Source: Pseudomonadota bacterium
GTDB taxonomy: Bacteria > Pseudomonadota > Alphaproteobacteria > Rhizobiales > Beijerinckiaceae
Length of the DNA stretch: 64,000 nt
Assembly: GCA_021781815.1 (NCBI GenBank)
Contig: JAJXWB010000017.1
Location: 16,793-80,792 of the forward strand
Direction: 5' to 3'
Position 1 is the stretch's first letter. Each line of letters opens with the position of its first letter. Made by a program: the position numbers and the translations under genes. Of this stretch, positions 1 to 9,232 are shown one piece after another. Under the pieces are notes generated by a model. The model made no database searches, was not told the origin of the DNA, and saw nothing but the letters and a program-made list of their open reading frames with translations.

Positions 1-879
1 GCGCCCGCGGCGCTCGCTCTGCCCGATGTGGACATCGCCCGGCTGGCCCGGCTGGCGCTGGCGGAAGAGGCGGCGCTCGATGCGCCCCTGCTGCCGCTCG
101 GCCCCGGCGAGGAGATGGCGTTGCGGCTGTCGCATCTGGCCGCGCTGCTGCCGGCGCTCGTCGTCGTTCCGCTGCCGGTCGGCGCGCTCGCCGATACGCC
201 GGTGGCGCGGGTGGAGGCCGACGCGATCGCCTCCTATCCCCGAAAGCGGGATGCGGCGCTCCACATCGTCGCGCGTGCGAGCGTGCCGCTGGACGGCGCG
301 CCACAGTCCGAGTTCGTGATTTTCCGCGGCGGCGAGGGCTTGCGCGATCAGGCCGCCGTCATCGTCGGCAAGCCGGACCTGACGCAGCCTGTGGCCGTGC
401 GGCTGCATTCGGCCTGTCTCACCGGCGATCTGTTCGGTTCGCTGAAATGCGATTGCGGCGACCAGTTGCGGATGACCGCCTGCGCAATGGCGGAGGGCGA
501 GGGCGGCGTCATCCTCTATCTCGACCAGGAGGGCCGCGGAAATGGCCTGGCGAGCAAGATCAAGGCATACCGGCTGCAGGCGGACGGCTTCGACACCTAT
601 GACGCCGACGAGGTTCTGGGCTTCGAGCATGACCAGCGCAGCTTTGCCTTCGCCGCCGACATGCTCAAGCAGCTCGGCGTGCAGCGCGTGAAGATCCTCA
701 CCAACAACCCGGCCAAGTCGAACGCGCTCGCGGCGGCCGGCCTGGAAGTCGTCGCCGAAGAGCGTGTGCTTGGCCGCGCAACGCCGCAAAACCTGCGCTA
801 TCTCAGCGCGAAACGATACAAGGCCGGACATTCTCTCGATGCCGAACCCGCCCCCCCGCGCGCTCCCGGCCAAAGCTGA
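1..879 (+). CDS. ribA: GTP cyclohydrolase II, 5' end cut by window edge
   Basis: GTP cyclohydrolase II opens the GTP ring in the first committed step of riboflavin synthesis, releasing formate and pyrophosphate in the cytoplasm. The frame is open from base 1, so the start lies outside the window; a GTG at 28 is in frame but an internal start is unlikely because alphaproteobacterial RibA proteins are longer. The zinc-binding cysteines are visible in CLTGDLFGSLKCDCGDQLR, followed by the GTP-binding segment DQEGRGNGLASKIKAYRL and the conserved LTNNP motif. The N-terminal part is alanine- and leucine-rich and resembles the extra domain of the long alphaproteobacterial form. The last 41 bases overlap the start of the next gene in another frame. 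Confidence 0.93.
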   Translation, partial: APAALALPDVDIARLARLALAEEAALDAPLLPLGPGEEMALRLSHLAALLPALVVVPLPVGALADTPVARVEADAIASYPRKRDAALHIVARASVPLDGAPQSEFVIFRGGEGLRDQAAVIVGKPDLTQPVAVRLHSACLTGDLFGSLKCDCGDQLRMTACAMAEGEGGVILYLDQEGRGNGLASKIKAYRLQADGFDTYDADEVLGFEHDQRSFAFAADMLKQLGVQRVKILTNNPAKSNALAAAGLEVVAEERVLGRATPQNLRYLSAKRYKAGHSLDAEPAPPRAPGQS

Positions 880-3166
880 GGGCGCGCGGGCCGGCGGCGG
901 TTATCGAGTCGCCGGAGTCGTTTTCGCGCTCGCCTGGCTTGTGCTCTGCTGGCCGTGGCTCTCCGGCCGCGTCACCGTGCCCTGGGACGCCAAGGCGCAT
1001 TTCTATCCGCAATTCGCCTTCCTCGCGCGCGCGCTCTCAACAGGCGACGGCCTCGCCTGGACGCCAAATGTGTTCGACGGGTGGCCGCAGATCGCCGACC
1101 CGCAGTCCCTGATCTTCGCGCCGGCCTATTTTCTGGCGGCTTTGCTGGGGCCTGTTCCCTCGTTCCAGCTCGCGGACGGCGTGCTGTTCGGCTCGCTGGC
1201 GCTCGGCGCGCTCGGCGTGATGCTCTACTTTCGCGACCGCGGTTGGCGCGCGGAAGGGGCGCTGCTCGCTGCGCTCGCCTTCGCCTTCGGCGGCTCGGCC
1301 GCCTGGCGCATCCAGCACGTCGGACAGGTGTTGAGCCTCTCCTGGTCGCCGCTTGCGTTCTTTGCGCTCGCGCGCGCGCTTGACCGAGGCTCGGCCCGCT
1401 GGGGGGCGGCGGCAGGCCTGTTTGCCGGGTTCATGGTTCTTGGACGCGACCAGATCGCGTGGTTCTACGTGCTGATCTTCGCCGCCTTCGTCATTTTCCG
1501 GACGTTGGCCGCGCCCGGCCTGCGGCTCAACCTGCGCCGGTTCATGCGCCCGCTGGGGGCTGGCGCCGTAGCCGGCCTGATCGTGGTCGCCGCGCCGCTC
1601 GCCCTTACTCTGGCGCTGGCGGCCGATTCAAACAGGCCTTCGATCGTCTACAGCGAGGTAGTGAAAGCCTCATTGCATCCGGCCGCATTCCTCACCCTGG
1701 TCGTCCCGAACCTGTTCGGCGTCGACGGACCGCTCGCCGAGTTCTGGGGGCCGCCGTCGCAGGCCTGGGGTGTGACCGATCTGTTCCTCGCCCGCAACAT
1801 GGGCGAGGTCTATATCGGCGCGCTGGCGCTCGTGGCGCTGGTCGCCGGCGGCCTGTCTCCGCGCGGGGCCGACCGCGACGTCAAATTCCTGAGCGCCGCG
1901 GCGCTGGTTCTGATTCTGTATGCCTTGGGCCGTTACACGCCAGGCTTCGCTGTTCTGTACCATTTGCCTGGCGCCGACCTCTGGCGCCGGCCCGCTGATG
2001 CGACCTTTCCGATCTGCGCGCTGCTCGCCTATCTTGCGGGCTATGCGGTTCATCGCCTCGCCAGCGGCGAAATCCGCTGGCGACCGGCAGGAATAGCGGC
2101 CGTGCTCGCGATTCTGCTCGGCGGTTGCTGCGCGGTCGCAGTCTGGAAGCACCAGCTTGCCAAGGCGAGCGGACCGCTCCTCATGGCCGCCGTGTTCCTT
2201 GCGGCCTCTGCGCTGCTTGTTGGATGGCTCGCGCGCCGGCGCGCTTCAGCGTCCGCGCTCGCGCTCGTTCTGATCGGCGCGCTTTCGGCGGCTGATTTTG
2301 CGCTTGGCACCGGTCCCAACGAGTCGACAGCGCTGCCGCCGGCTGATTTTGAGATGCTACAGCCCAATTCGAACAATTCGACGATCGCGCTCCTGCGAGA
2401 AAAACTTGCTGGCGCCGCTCCGGATCGCCGTGACCGCGTCGAACTCGCCGGGCTCGGTTTTGCCTGGCCGAATGCGTCGCTCGTGCACGATTTCGACCAT
2501 GACCTCGGGTATAACCCGCTCCGCCTGTCGCTGTTCGAGCGGTTCACCCATGCTGGCGATACGATCGGCCTGCCGGAGCAACGTGAATTCTCGGCGGCGT
2601 TCCCCTCCTATCGCTCCATCGCCGCCGACCTGACGGGTCTGCGCTGGATCGCGACCGGCGTGCCCATTTCCCGGATCGACCCGAACCTGAAACCTGGCGA
2701 CCTGAATTTCGTGGCGCGCACGGCCGACGCCTATATTTACGAGAATCCGCGAGCCTTCCCGCGCGTCTTCGTCGCGTCTTCGGCAAGGAGCGCCGATTTC
2801 GACGCCATTCTCGCGACGGGCGTTTGGCCCAAGGTGGATTATCGATCGACCATTCTTCTGCGCGCCGGCGACGACAATCTGCCGCGCCGGGCGGGGACGG
2901 CGCGAATTCTGTCCTACAGGAACACGCAGGTCGAAATCGCTGCAGAGGCGCCGGACGGCGGCTGGCTGTTCCTTGGAGACGCCTATCATCCTTGGTGGGA
3001 CTGCACGGTTGACGGCGTTCCGGCCGAGATATTTCAGGCTGACGTCCTGTTCCGCGCGGTGTGGCTAAACCCCGGCGCGCACCGCGTACGGTTCGTCTTT
3101 CGGCCGCTGACGGGCTTGTGGCGGCAGATGGCCGCGGGGCTTGCCCGGCGCGCCGCCAATCCCTAA
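839..3166 (+). CDS. large multi-pass membrane protein, YfhO-like
   Basis: This is a 775-residue integral membrane protein with about a dozen hydrophobic segments spread over residues 20-500 and a C-terminal soluble domain of roughly 270 residues. The layout, with an acidic WDAKAHFYPQF motif right after the first membrane segment and a C-terminal beta-rich domain ending in a GAHRVRFVFRPL segment, matches the YfhO family of GT-C-like proteins, which are implicated in glycosylation of envelope polymers. No substrate can be assigned. The ATG at 839 (MPNPP) is preferred over the longer frame from 764 because it gives a short, proline-rich cytoplasmic tail before the first membrane helix. It overlaps the end of ribA by 41 bases, suggesting co-transcription. 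Confidence 0.75.
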   Translation: MPNPPPRALPAKAEGARAGGGYRVAGVVFALAWLVLCWPWLSGRVTVPWDAKAHFYPQFAFLARALSTGDGLAWTPNVFDGWPQIADPQSLIFAPAYFLAALLGPVPSFQLADGVLFGSLALGALGVMLYFRDRGWRAEGALLAALAFAFGGSAAWRIQHVGQVLSLSWSPLAFFALARALDRGSARWGAAAGLFAGFMVLGRDQIAWFYVLIFAAFVIFRTLAAPGLRLNLRRFMRPLGAGAVAGLIVVAAPLALTLALAADSNRPSIVYSEVVKASLHPAAFLTLVVPNLFGVDGPLAEFWGPPSQAWGVTDLFLARNMGEVYIGALALVALVAGGLSPRGADRDVKFLSAAALVLILYALGRYTPGFAVLYHLPGADLWRRPADATFPICALLAYLAGYAVHRLASGEIRWRPAGIAAVLAILLGGCCAVAVWKHQLAKASGPLLMAAVFLAASALLVGWLARRRASASALALVLIGALSAADFALGTGPNESTALPPADFEMLQPNSNNSTIALLREKLAGAAPDRRDRVELAGLGFAWPNASLVHDFDHDLGYNPLRLSLFERFTHAGDTIGLPEQREFSAAFPSYRSIAADLTGLRWIATGVPISRIDPNLKPGDLNFVARTADAYIYENPRAFPRVFVASSARSADFDAILATGVWPKVDYRSTILLRAGDDNLPRRAGTARILSYRNTQVEIAAEAPDGGWLFLGDAYHPWWDCTVDGVPAEIFQADVLFRAVWLNPGAHRVRFVFRPLTGLWRQMAAGLARRAANP

Positions 3167-3240
3167 ATCGCCACAGTGCCGCGCCAAAAGTGGCCCGTCG
3201 TGACGCCTTTGCGGGCTTCGGCTGACACACAAGGGAAGGT

Positions 3241-4332
3241 ATGAGACGGGAGGACGTGGCAATCGCCCCTGAGGTGCGGCCGAGCGGCGAGCCTATCGCC
3301 TCGGGCGAGCGTCCCTGGCGCGAGCGCCGGGCGCTGGTGGCTGCGCGCAAGCGCTTCCTGGATCGCAAGCGCCTCGGCAAGTCGATCGGCGCGATCGCAA
3401 GCGTCGCCATATTCGGACTGGCGATACTCGTTCTCGCGCGCGTCCTCGCCAATCTCGACATCGGCGCGCTGCGCGCGGCGATCGCGGCTACGAGCGCCGA
3501 GCAGATCGCCGCCGCCACCCTGCTTGCCGGGATCTCCTACCTGGCGCTCACCGGCTATGACGCGCTCGCTCTGCGTCAGATCAAGGCGCATGTGCCCTAT
3601 CGCCTTACCGCGCTCGGCTCGTTCACCAGCTACGCGATCTCCTTCACGCTTGGGTTTCCGCTGATCACGGGCGGAACCGTGCGTTACTGGATCTATTCGC
3701 GCGCCGGCCTCACGGCCGGCAAGGTTGCGAGCCTGACCGTGATCGCCGGCCTGACCTTCTGGCTCGGCATGGCCTTCGTCATTGGCGTCAGTCTGGTCGC
3801 GCGCGCCGACGCCTTGTCCTACATCGACCAGCTCAATTGGCGGTTGAATACGCTGATTGGCGTAGGCGTGCTGGTCGCCATCGCCGGCTACGTAGGCTGG
3901 GTGGCGCTGGCGCAGCGGCGCGTGCGTTTCCAGGGATTTCGCCTGCAATTGCCGGGCGCGCTCCTCACGCTCGGGCAAATGACGCTCGGCGTTGCTGACC
4001 TTTGCGCAGCGGCGGGCGTACTCTTCGTGCTGCTGCCGGCGCAAACCCCGATTGATTTCCCGACCTTCGCCGCGACCTATGTCTTCGCCGCCATCCTCGG
4101 CATTGTCAGCCACGCGCCGGGCGGGATCGGCGTGTTCGAGGCGACCATGCTGAAATTTGTGCCGACGCCGACCGAGGAGGCGATGATCGCGTCTCTGCTG
4201 CTGTTCCGCATCATCTATTACCTCATCCCGTTCGTGCTGGCGCTGGCCCTGCTCGGCGCCAATGAAGGTCTGCGCCGCTGGAACGCTCTGCGGAGCGCGA
4301 TGGAGGCCGGGCGGGACGGGGAGGAGGATTAG
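3241..4332 (+). CDS. UPF0104 / lysylphosphatidylglycerol-synthase-type membrane protein
   Basis: This 363-residue polytopic protein has a positively charged N-terminal tail (residues 1-50, rich in Arg) and about eight transmembrane helices. It matches the transmembrane flippase module of the MprF/LPG-synthase family (UPF0104), including the conserved SHAPGGIGVFE motif near residue 298. It lacks the C-terminal aminoacyl-transferase domain of full MprF, so it cannot make lysyl-lipid alone. Stand-alone versions are thought to move lipids or lipid-linked compounds across the inner membrane; the substrate is unknown. It is 15 bases upstream of a flavin reductase gene and may share its transcript, though no functional link is evident. 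Confidence 0.8.
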   Translation: MRREDVAIAPEVRPSGEPIASGERPWRERRALVAARKRFLDRKRLGKSIGAIASVAIFGLAILVLARVLANLDIGALRAAIAATSAEQIAAATLLAGISYLALTGYDALALRQIKAHVPYRLTALGSFTSYAISFTLGFPLITGGTVRYWIYSRAGLTAGKVASLTVIAGLTFWLGMAFVIGVSLVARADALSYIDQLNWRLNTLIGVGVLVAIAGYVGWVALAQRRVRFQGFRLQLPGALLTLGQMTLGVADLCAAAGVLFVLLPAQTPIDFPTFAATYVFAAILGIVSHAPGGIGVFEATMLKFVPTPTEEAMIASLLLFRIIYYLIPFVLALALLGANEGLRRWNALRSAMEAGRDGEED

Positions 4333-4347
4333 GGGGCCGCCGCCGTC

Positions 4348-4884
4348 ATGAGCATGAGAAATCTGCCTTTGAGCGAGGTTTATCGGCTGCTCGAACCCGG
4401 TCCTGTCGTTCTCCTGACCACGGCCCATCGAAATCGCGCCAACGTGATGGCCATGTCCTGGCACATGATGGTGGAATTCACGCCGCCGCTCGTCGCCTGC
4501 GTCGTCAGCGCGGCCGACCACAGCTTTGTCGCCCTGCGTCGCACGCGGGAATGCGTCATCGCCATTCCGTCCGTCGATCTGGCCGCGACGGTCGTCGGCA
4601 TCGGCAATTGTTCCGGCCGCCAAGCCGACAAGTTCAAGAAGTTTGACTTGACGCCTGTTCAGGCCGAACAGGTCGGCGCGCCGCTGGTTGGCGAGTGCTT
4701 CGCCAATCTTGAAGGCCGCGTCGCCGACACGCGGCTCGTCAACAGATATAATCTGTTCGTGATCGAGGTCGTGAAGGCCTGGATCGACCCGACGCAAAGG
4801 AATCCGAAAACGATCCATCATCGCGGCTACGGCGAATTCGCCGTCGATGGCGAGATCATCAAGCTGGCGTCGGGCATGCCGTGA
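4348..4884 (+). CDS. flavin reductase family protein (FMN-binding split barrel)
   Basis: This 178-residue cytoplasmic protein belongs to the flavin-reductase-like domain family. It carries the characteristic segment PGPVVLLTTAHRNRANVMAM near the N-terminus, a glycine-poor FMN-binding core (residues 10-150), and the conserved NRYNLFVIEV strand toward the C-terminus. Members either reduce free flavin with NAD(P)H for partner monooxygenases or bind FMN as electron carriers. No partner oxygenase is adjacent, so its specific role is not clear. It follows the UPF0104 gene by 15 bases. The start could be the ATG at 4348 or the one two codons later; both give the same domain. Confidence 0.82.
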   Translation: MSMRNLPLSEVYRLLEPGPVVLLTTAHRNRANVMAMSWHMMVEFTPPLVACVVSAADHSFVALRRTRECVIAIPSVDLAATVVGIGNCSGRQADKFKKFDLTPVQAEQVGAPLVGECFANLEGRVADTRLVNRYNLFVIEVVKAWIDPTQRNPKTIHHRGYGEFAVDGEIIKLASGMP

Positions 4885-5039
4885 GGGCGCTGCCTCTCTT
4901 CGCCGCCCGCCGCTCTTCTCTGCATGGGCATCGCGCTTGCGCTTTCCGTTGTCTACCGCGCGAGCGGCCGCAAGCCGCTTTGTCGCTTTCCCGTCATACA
5001 TCGATTATGAATTAGGCGCATGGTGAGGCGCGAGGAAAC

Positions 5040-6074
5040 ATGGACGCACTCGAATCCGATGGCTGCCTGGACGTCGTCGATTCGCTGATCGAGGCGATGC
5101 CTGAGGCCGTGTTCATCGTCGCTCCGGATTTGCGCCTGATCGCAATCAACGGCTCGGCGAATCGACTTCTGCCGGACATCCGCAAGGGGGAGCTGCTGGT
5201 TCGGGCCATGCGCGCGCCCGATGTTCTCGACGCCGCCATGCGGGTGTTTCAGACCGGGCAGCCGCAGTCGTCGGTCTGGCTCGATCGCTTCCCGGTCGAA
5301 CGGCAATTCGAGGTCCATCTCAAACGGCTCGTCATCGGCAAGCGCAACGCCTGCGTCGTCACGCTGCACGATGTGACCGAGGCGCGGCGCGTCGACCGCA
5401 TGCGCACCGATTTCGTCGCCAACGCCAGCCACGAGCTGCGCACGCCGCTGGCTTCGGTCCTCGGTTTCATAGAGACCTTGCAGGGTCCGGCCCGAGAGGA
5501 TCGGGCGGCGCGGGAGAAATTTCTGGTGATCATGAGCGATCAGGCCCGTCGCATGGCGCGGCTTGTCGATGATCTGTTGTCACTGTCGCGCATCGAGCAG
5601 AATCTGCACATGCGCCCGGAGAAGGAAGTCGACCTAACCTCGATCGTGGGCCAGATGGTCGACAGCCTCAGTACGATGGCGGACGAGGCGGGTGTCGATC
5701 TGCGGTTTACGCCGGGCGAACAGGTCGTGGCGCCCGGCGATTATGACGAGCTGCTGCGCGTGGCCGAGAACCTGATCGAGAACGCGATCAAATACGGCGC
5801 GCCCTCGCCCGTCGACATTGTCGTCGACGTGAAGGACGGGATGGGGCGTCTCGTGGTCAGCGACCAAGGGCCAGGCGTCGCCGCCGAGCATCTGCCGCGT
5901 CTCACGGAACGGTTTTATCGCGTCGATGCGGGCCAGAGCCGCGCCAAGGGCGGAACCGGGCTCGGACTTGCCATCGTCAAGCACATCGTCGCCCGCCATC
6001 GCGGGCGATTGAGCATAGAATCGACGCCGGGACAGGGCTCGACCTTCTCCGTGACGATCCCTCTAGCGCATTAA
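5040..6074 (+). CDS. phoR: phosphate regulon sensor histidine kinase, without visible membrane anchor
   Basis: PhoR senses phosphate status through the Pst complex and PhoU and phosphorylates PhoB. Residues 10-115 form a PAS domain, residues 120-190 the dimerisation domain with phospho-acceptor His131 in the motif NASHELRTPLASV, and residues 230-344 the ATPase domain with N box (ENLIENAIKYG), G1 (DQGPGVA) and G2 (GGTGLGLAIV). At 344 residues it is shorter than typical PhoR because it has no N-terminal transmembrane helix: an in-frame TAG sits 27 bases upstream of the start, excluding a longer in-frame N-terminus. It is the first gene of a phoR-pstSCAB-phoU-phoB block, while its partner phoB is last. 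Confidence 0.88.
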   Translation: MDALESDGCLDVVDSLIEAMPEAVFIVAPDLRLIAINGSANRLLPDIRKGELLVRAMRAPDVLDAAMRVFQTGQPQSSVWLDRFPVERQFEVHLKRLVIGKRNACVVTLHDVTEARRVDRMRTDFVANASHELRTPLASVLGFIETLQGPAREDRAAREKFLVIMSDQARRMARLVDDLLSLSRIEQNLHMRPEKEVDLTSIVGQMVDSLSTMADEAGVDLRFTPGEQVVAPGDYDELLRVAENLIENAIKYGAPSPVDIVVDVKDGMGRLVVSDQGPGVAAEHLPRLTERFYRVDAGQSRAKGGTGLGLAIVKHIVARHRGRLSIESTPGQGSTFSVTIPLAH

Positions 6075-6121
6075 ATGTAGTAGAAACAATGCATTAACCC
6101 TTGTCTAGGGATTGTTTCCTT

Positions 6122-6139
6122 CTGTCGTCAAACCGTCAT
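6122..6139 (+). promoter_or_regulatory. Pho box upstream of pstS
   Basis: Two direct 7-base repeats, CTGTCGT and CCGTCAT, are separated by 4 bases (CAAA), which is the spacing and consensus of a PhoB box. A weaker third repeat (TCGTCGT, from 6144) continues the 11-base period. The site lies about 92 bases upstream of pstS, and a TAATAG-like -10 follows about 10 bases downstream, as expected for a PhoB-activated promoter whose -35 is replaced by the box. It implies positive autoregulation of pstSCAB-phoU-phoB. Confidence 0.75.
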
Positions 6140-6231
6140 CCAGTCGTCGTAATAGTCTCGCCGTCAGACCCTATGGTCCGCATGCCGCTCGGATGAGGCG
6201 GCGATAATTCTCGAGCCCGAAAGGCTTCACG

Positions 6232-7278
6232 ATGACGTTCAAGACTCTCGCGCGCGCCGCATGTATTGCGGCTGTCGCCGCAACGGCGACCGCCCCGGTC
6301 CGCGCGGCCGATATCTCCGGCGCCGGCGCGACCTTCCCCTATCCGATCTATGCCAAATGGGCCGAAGCCTATAAGGCGCAGACCGGCAACGGCCTGAACT
6401 ACCAGTCGATCGGCTCCGGCGGCGGCATCAAGCAGATCAAGGCGAGGACAGTCACGTTCGGCGCCTCCGACATGCCCCTGGAGCCGGCCGACCTCAAGGC
6501 GTCCGGCCTCATCCAGTTCCCGACCGTCGTCGGCGGCGACGTGCCGGTCGTCAACCTCGATGGCGTCAAGCCGGGCGATCTGACGCTCGACGGACCGACC
6601 CTCGCCAGGATATTCCTCGGCGAAATCAAGAGCTGGGACGATCCGGCGATCAAGACGCTGAACCCGACCGCAAAGCTGCCGTCGCAGGCGATCGTCGTCG
6701 TGCATCGATCCGACGGATCGGGCACCACCTTCATCTGGACGGACTACCTGTCCAAGGTTTCCGCCGACTGGAAGACCAAGGTCGGCGCGAGCACCGCGGT
6801 CGAATGGCCGGTCGGCATCGGCGCCAAGGGCAATGAGGGCGTCGCCCAGAACGTCAGCAACACCAGGGGCGCGATCGGCTATGTCGAATACGCCTACGTG
6901 AAGCAGAACAAGATGAACTTCACCAGGGTGGTCAACAAGGACGGCAAGGCGGTCTCTCCGGACTCGCAGGCGTTCCAGGCTGCGGCCGGCAACGCCGACT
7001 GGGCGCATTCCGACATGTATCACGTCATCCTGACGGACCAGCCGGGCGCGAACTCCTGGCCGGTGGCGGGCGCCACGTTCATCCTTATGTACAAGCAGCC
7101 GCAGGATCCGGCGGCGGCTGGCGAGGCCCTGAAATTCTTCTCCTGGGCCTATGCCAGCGGCGGCAAGCTGGCTGAAGACCTCGACTACGTCCCGATGCCG
7201 GCGGCCGTCGTCGCCCAGATCAAGAAGACCTGGGCCGACGAAATCAAGGACAGCGCCGGCAAGTCGCTGATGAACTGA
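6232..7278 (+). CDS. pstS: phosphate ABC transporter, periplasmic phosphate-binding protein
   Basis: PstS captures inorganic phosphate in the periplasm and delivers it to PstCA. Residues 1-25 form a signal peptide ending in an AxA-type site before ADISGAGATFP. The phosphate-binding motifs of the family are present: GAGATFPYPIYAKW, SIGSGGGIKQI, GASDMPL and HRSDGSGTTFIWTDYL. Length (348 residues) is normal. It lies directly downstream of a Pho box and is separated from pstC by a strong RNA hairpin, which is typical for keeping PstS levels above those of the membrane subunits. Confidence 0.97.
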   Translation: MTFKTLARAACIAAVAATATAPVRAADISGAGATFPYPIYAKWAEAYKAQTGNGLNYQSIGSGGGIKQIKARTVTFGASDMPLEPADLKASGLIQFPTVVGGDVPVVNLDGVKPGDLTLDGPTLARIFLGEIKSWDDPAIKTLNPTAKLPSQAIVVVHRSDGSGTTFIWTDYLSKVSADWKTKVGASTAVEWPVGIGAKGNEGVAQNVSNTRGAIGYVEYAYVKQNKMNFTRVVNKDGKAVSPDSQAFQAAAGNADWAHSDMYHVILTDQPGANSWPVAGATFILMYKQPQDPAAAGEALKFFSWAYASGGKLAEDLDYVPMPAAVVAQIKKTWADEIKDSAGKSLMN

Positions 7279-7288
7279 CAGATATGCA

Positions 7289-7316
7289 AGGCGCTCGCTC
7301 CCAGGGGCGGGCGCCT
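7289..7316 (+). other. intercistronic RNA hairpin between pstS and pstC
   Basis: AGGCGCTCGCTC pairs with GGGCGGGCGCCT (12 pairs including G-U) around a 4-base CCAG loop. There is no U-tract, so it looks like a 3'-end stabiliser or partial attenuator rather than a full terminator. It sits 10 bases after the pstS stop and also argues that pstC starts downstream of it. Confidence 0.7.
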
Positions 7317-7334
7317 CTCCGTATGATGGTGTCC

Positions 7335-8390
7335 ATGAACGAGGCGAACAATGTCGATCAAGCGATCATGCAAGGGTCTGAAGATCCTGGGCGGATCGTT
7401 GTGACGGACGCTGTGTTGGCCGACGAGCCCGCCGTCGGCGTCTCGGCGTCCAGGGCGGGCGTGCTGCGCCGGTTTGCGCTCGACGATCTCGTATTTCACA
7501 CGATGACGCGCGGCGCCGCGATTGCGGTGCTGATCCTGCTCGGCGGCGTGATCGTCTCCCTCGTGAACGGCTCGATTCCAGCAATCCGCGCCTTCGGTTT
7601 CGATTTTCTCGACACCCAGGTCTGGAACCCCGTGACCGAGAAATTCGGCGCGCTGGCGCCTATCTACGGCACGCTCGTCACCTCGGCGCTGGCCATGCTC
7701 GTCGCGGTGCCGGTCGGTCTGGGGGTCGCGGTCTTTCTCACCGAACTCTGCCCACACAATCTGCGCCGTCCGCTCGGCATCGCCATCGAACTTCTGGCGG
7801 GCATCCCCTCCATCATCTACGGCATCTGGGGCCTGTTCATCCTCGCGCCCTTTCTGCAGACCTGGGTGCAGCCGGCGATCATCGCAGCGACAGGCAATAT
7901 TCCGATCCTGTCCTCGTTGTTCGCGGGGCCACCCTACGGCATCGGCATTCTGACCTCCGCCTTCGTGCTCGCGATCATGGTGCTGCCCTTCATCTCGTCG
8001 ATCTCTCGCGATGTGTTCGAGACAGTGCCGCCGGTGCTCAAGGAAGCCGCCTTCGGCATTGGCTGCACGAAGTGGGAAGTGATGCGCAAGGTCGTCATTC
8101 CCTATACGCGCGTCGGCGTGATAGGCGGCGTGATGCTCGGCCTCGGCCGCGCGCTCGGCGAAACGATGGCGGTCACCTTCGTGATCGGCAATGCGCACAA
8201 AATCTCGAATTCGCTGCTTGCGCCCGGCACGACCATTTCAGCGACTATCGCCAACGAATTCACGGAAGCCGTCGGCGATCTGTACACGTCGTCGCTCATA
8301 GAACTCGGGCTCATCCTGTTCGTCATCACCTTCCTGGTGCTGGCGGCTGCGCGTTACATGCTGATGCGTCTCGAAAAGAAAGCGGTCTGA
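7335..8390 (+). CDS. pstC: phosphate ABC transporter permease PstC
   Basis: PstC is one of the two inner-membrane channel subunits for high-affinity phosphate import. The protein (351 residues from this start) has a roughly 50-residue cytoplasmic N-terminal extension followed by six transmembrane segments and the BPD-transport coupling loop [20 protein letters not shown] that contacts PstB. The ATG at 7335 is chosen because the upstream frame runs through the pstS-pstC hairpin; the ATG at 7323 is an alternative. It is followed 2 bases later by pstA. The N-terminal extension is longer than in E. coli PstC, as in other alphaproteobacteria. Confidence 0.95.
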   Translation: MNEANNVDQAIMQGSEDPGRIVVTDAVLADEPAVGVSASRAGVLRRFALDDLVFHTMTRGAAIAVLILLGGVIVSLVNGSIPAIRAFGFDFLDTQVWNPVTEKFGALAPIYGTLVTSALAMLVAVPVGLGVAVFLTELCPHNLRRPLGIAIELLAGIPSIIYGIWGLFILAPFLQTWVQPAIIAATGNIPILSSLFAGPPYGIGILTSAFVLAIMVLPFISSISRDVFETVPPVLKEAAFGIGCTKWEVMRKVVIPYTRVGVIGGVMLGLGRALGETMAVTFVIGNAHKISNSLLAPGTTISATIANEFTEAVGDLYTSSLIELGLILFVITFLVLAAARYMLMRLEKKAV

Positions 8391-8392
8391 TC

Positions 8393-9232
8393 ATGGCGCT
8401 CTACGACACGCGGCGGCGCGTGAACGCGATTGCCATGGGCCTGTCATGGGTTGCGGCGGCGTTCGGGCTAGGCTTTCTGGCGCTCATTCTCGGCGCCCTT
8501 CTGTGGAACGGCGTCGCCGGCCTGTCGCCCAAGGTGTTTCTCCAGATGACGCCGCCGCCCGGTTCGTCCGGCGGTCTGCTCAACGCCATCGCCGGCAGCG
8601 TCGTCATGACCAGCCTTGGCGTTCTGCTCGGCACGCCGATCGGCATGCTTGCAGGCACCTACATGGCCGAATACGGACGTTATTCCAAACTGACGACGGT
8701 CGTGCGTTTCATCAACGACATCCTTCTTAGCGCGCCGTCGATCGTAATCGGCCTGTTCGTCTACGAGATCATCGTTGCGCAGGTCGGGCACTTTTCCGCG
8801 ATCGCGGGCGTCGTCGCCCTTGCGGTCATCGTCATCCCGGTCGTCGTGCGCACGACCGAAGACATGCTGCTGCTTGTGCCAGGCCAGTTGCGCGAGGCCT
8901 CGGCCGCGCTCGGCCTGCCGCGTTCCTTCGTCATTCGCCGCATCGCGTACCGCGCGGCGAGTTCGGGGCTCGTCACCGGCGTTCTGCTCGCCGTCGCCCG
9001 CGTCAGCGGCGAGACGGCGCCGCTGCTGTTCACCTCGCTCAACAACCAGTTCTGGAGCGCCGACATCAACGCGCCGATGGCGAGCCTGCCGGTCGTGATC
9101 TTCCAGTTTGCCTTGAGCCCGTACAAGGACTGGCAGCAACTCGCCTGGACCGGCGCGCTTCTGATCACCGCCGCAGTGCTGTCTATTTCCATTGTCGCGC
9201 GCGCTCTCTCCTCCCGGAGGACGACGAAATGA
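8393..9232 (+). CDS. pstA: phosphate ABC transporter permease PstA
   Basis: PstA pairs with PstC to form the phosphate channel. The 279-residue protein has six hydrophobic segments and the cytoplasmic EAA-type coupling loop ([20 protein letters not shown], near residue 170). The start at 8393 lies 2 bases after the pstC stop; a longer upstream frame overlaps pstC completely and is not credible. The stop overlaps the pstB start by 4 bases (ATGA), indicating translational coupling. Confidence 0.96.
   Translation: MALYDTRRRVNAIAMGLSWVAAAFGLGFLALILGALLWNGVAGLSPKVFLQMTPPPGSSGGLLNAIAGSVVMTSLGVLLGTPIGMLAGTYMAEYGRYSKLTTVVRFINDILLSAPSIVIGLFVYEIIVAQVGHFSAIAGVVALAVIVIPVVVRTTEDMLLLVPGQLREASAALGLPRSFVIRRIAYRAASSGLVTGVLLAVARVSGETAPLLFTSLNNQFWSADINAPMASLPVVIFQFALSPYKDWQQLAWTGALLITAAVLSISIVARALSSRRTTK

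Noticed and set aside
3163..5001. Long minus-strand frame (over 600 codons) opposite the UPF0104 and flavin reductase genes
   Set aside because: It is the antisense shadow of two well-supported genes, is full of Arg/Gln/His/Asp and lacks any domain or ribosome-binding site.
4921..5010. Short frame upstream of phoR (MGIALALSVVYRASG) as a possible lost membrane anchor
   Set aside because: It ends before phoR in another frame and its hydrophobic stretch is too short for a normal PhoR anchor; kept only as a reason to check for frameshifts.
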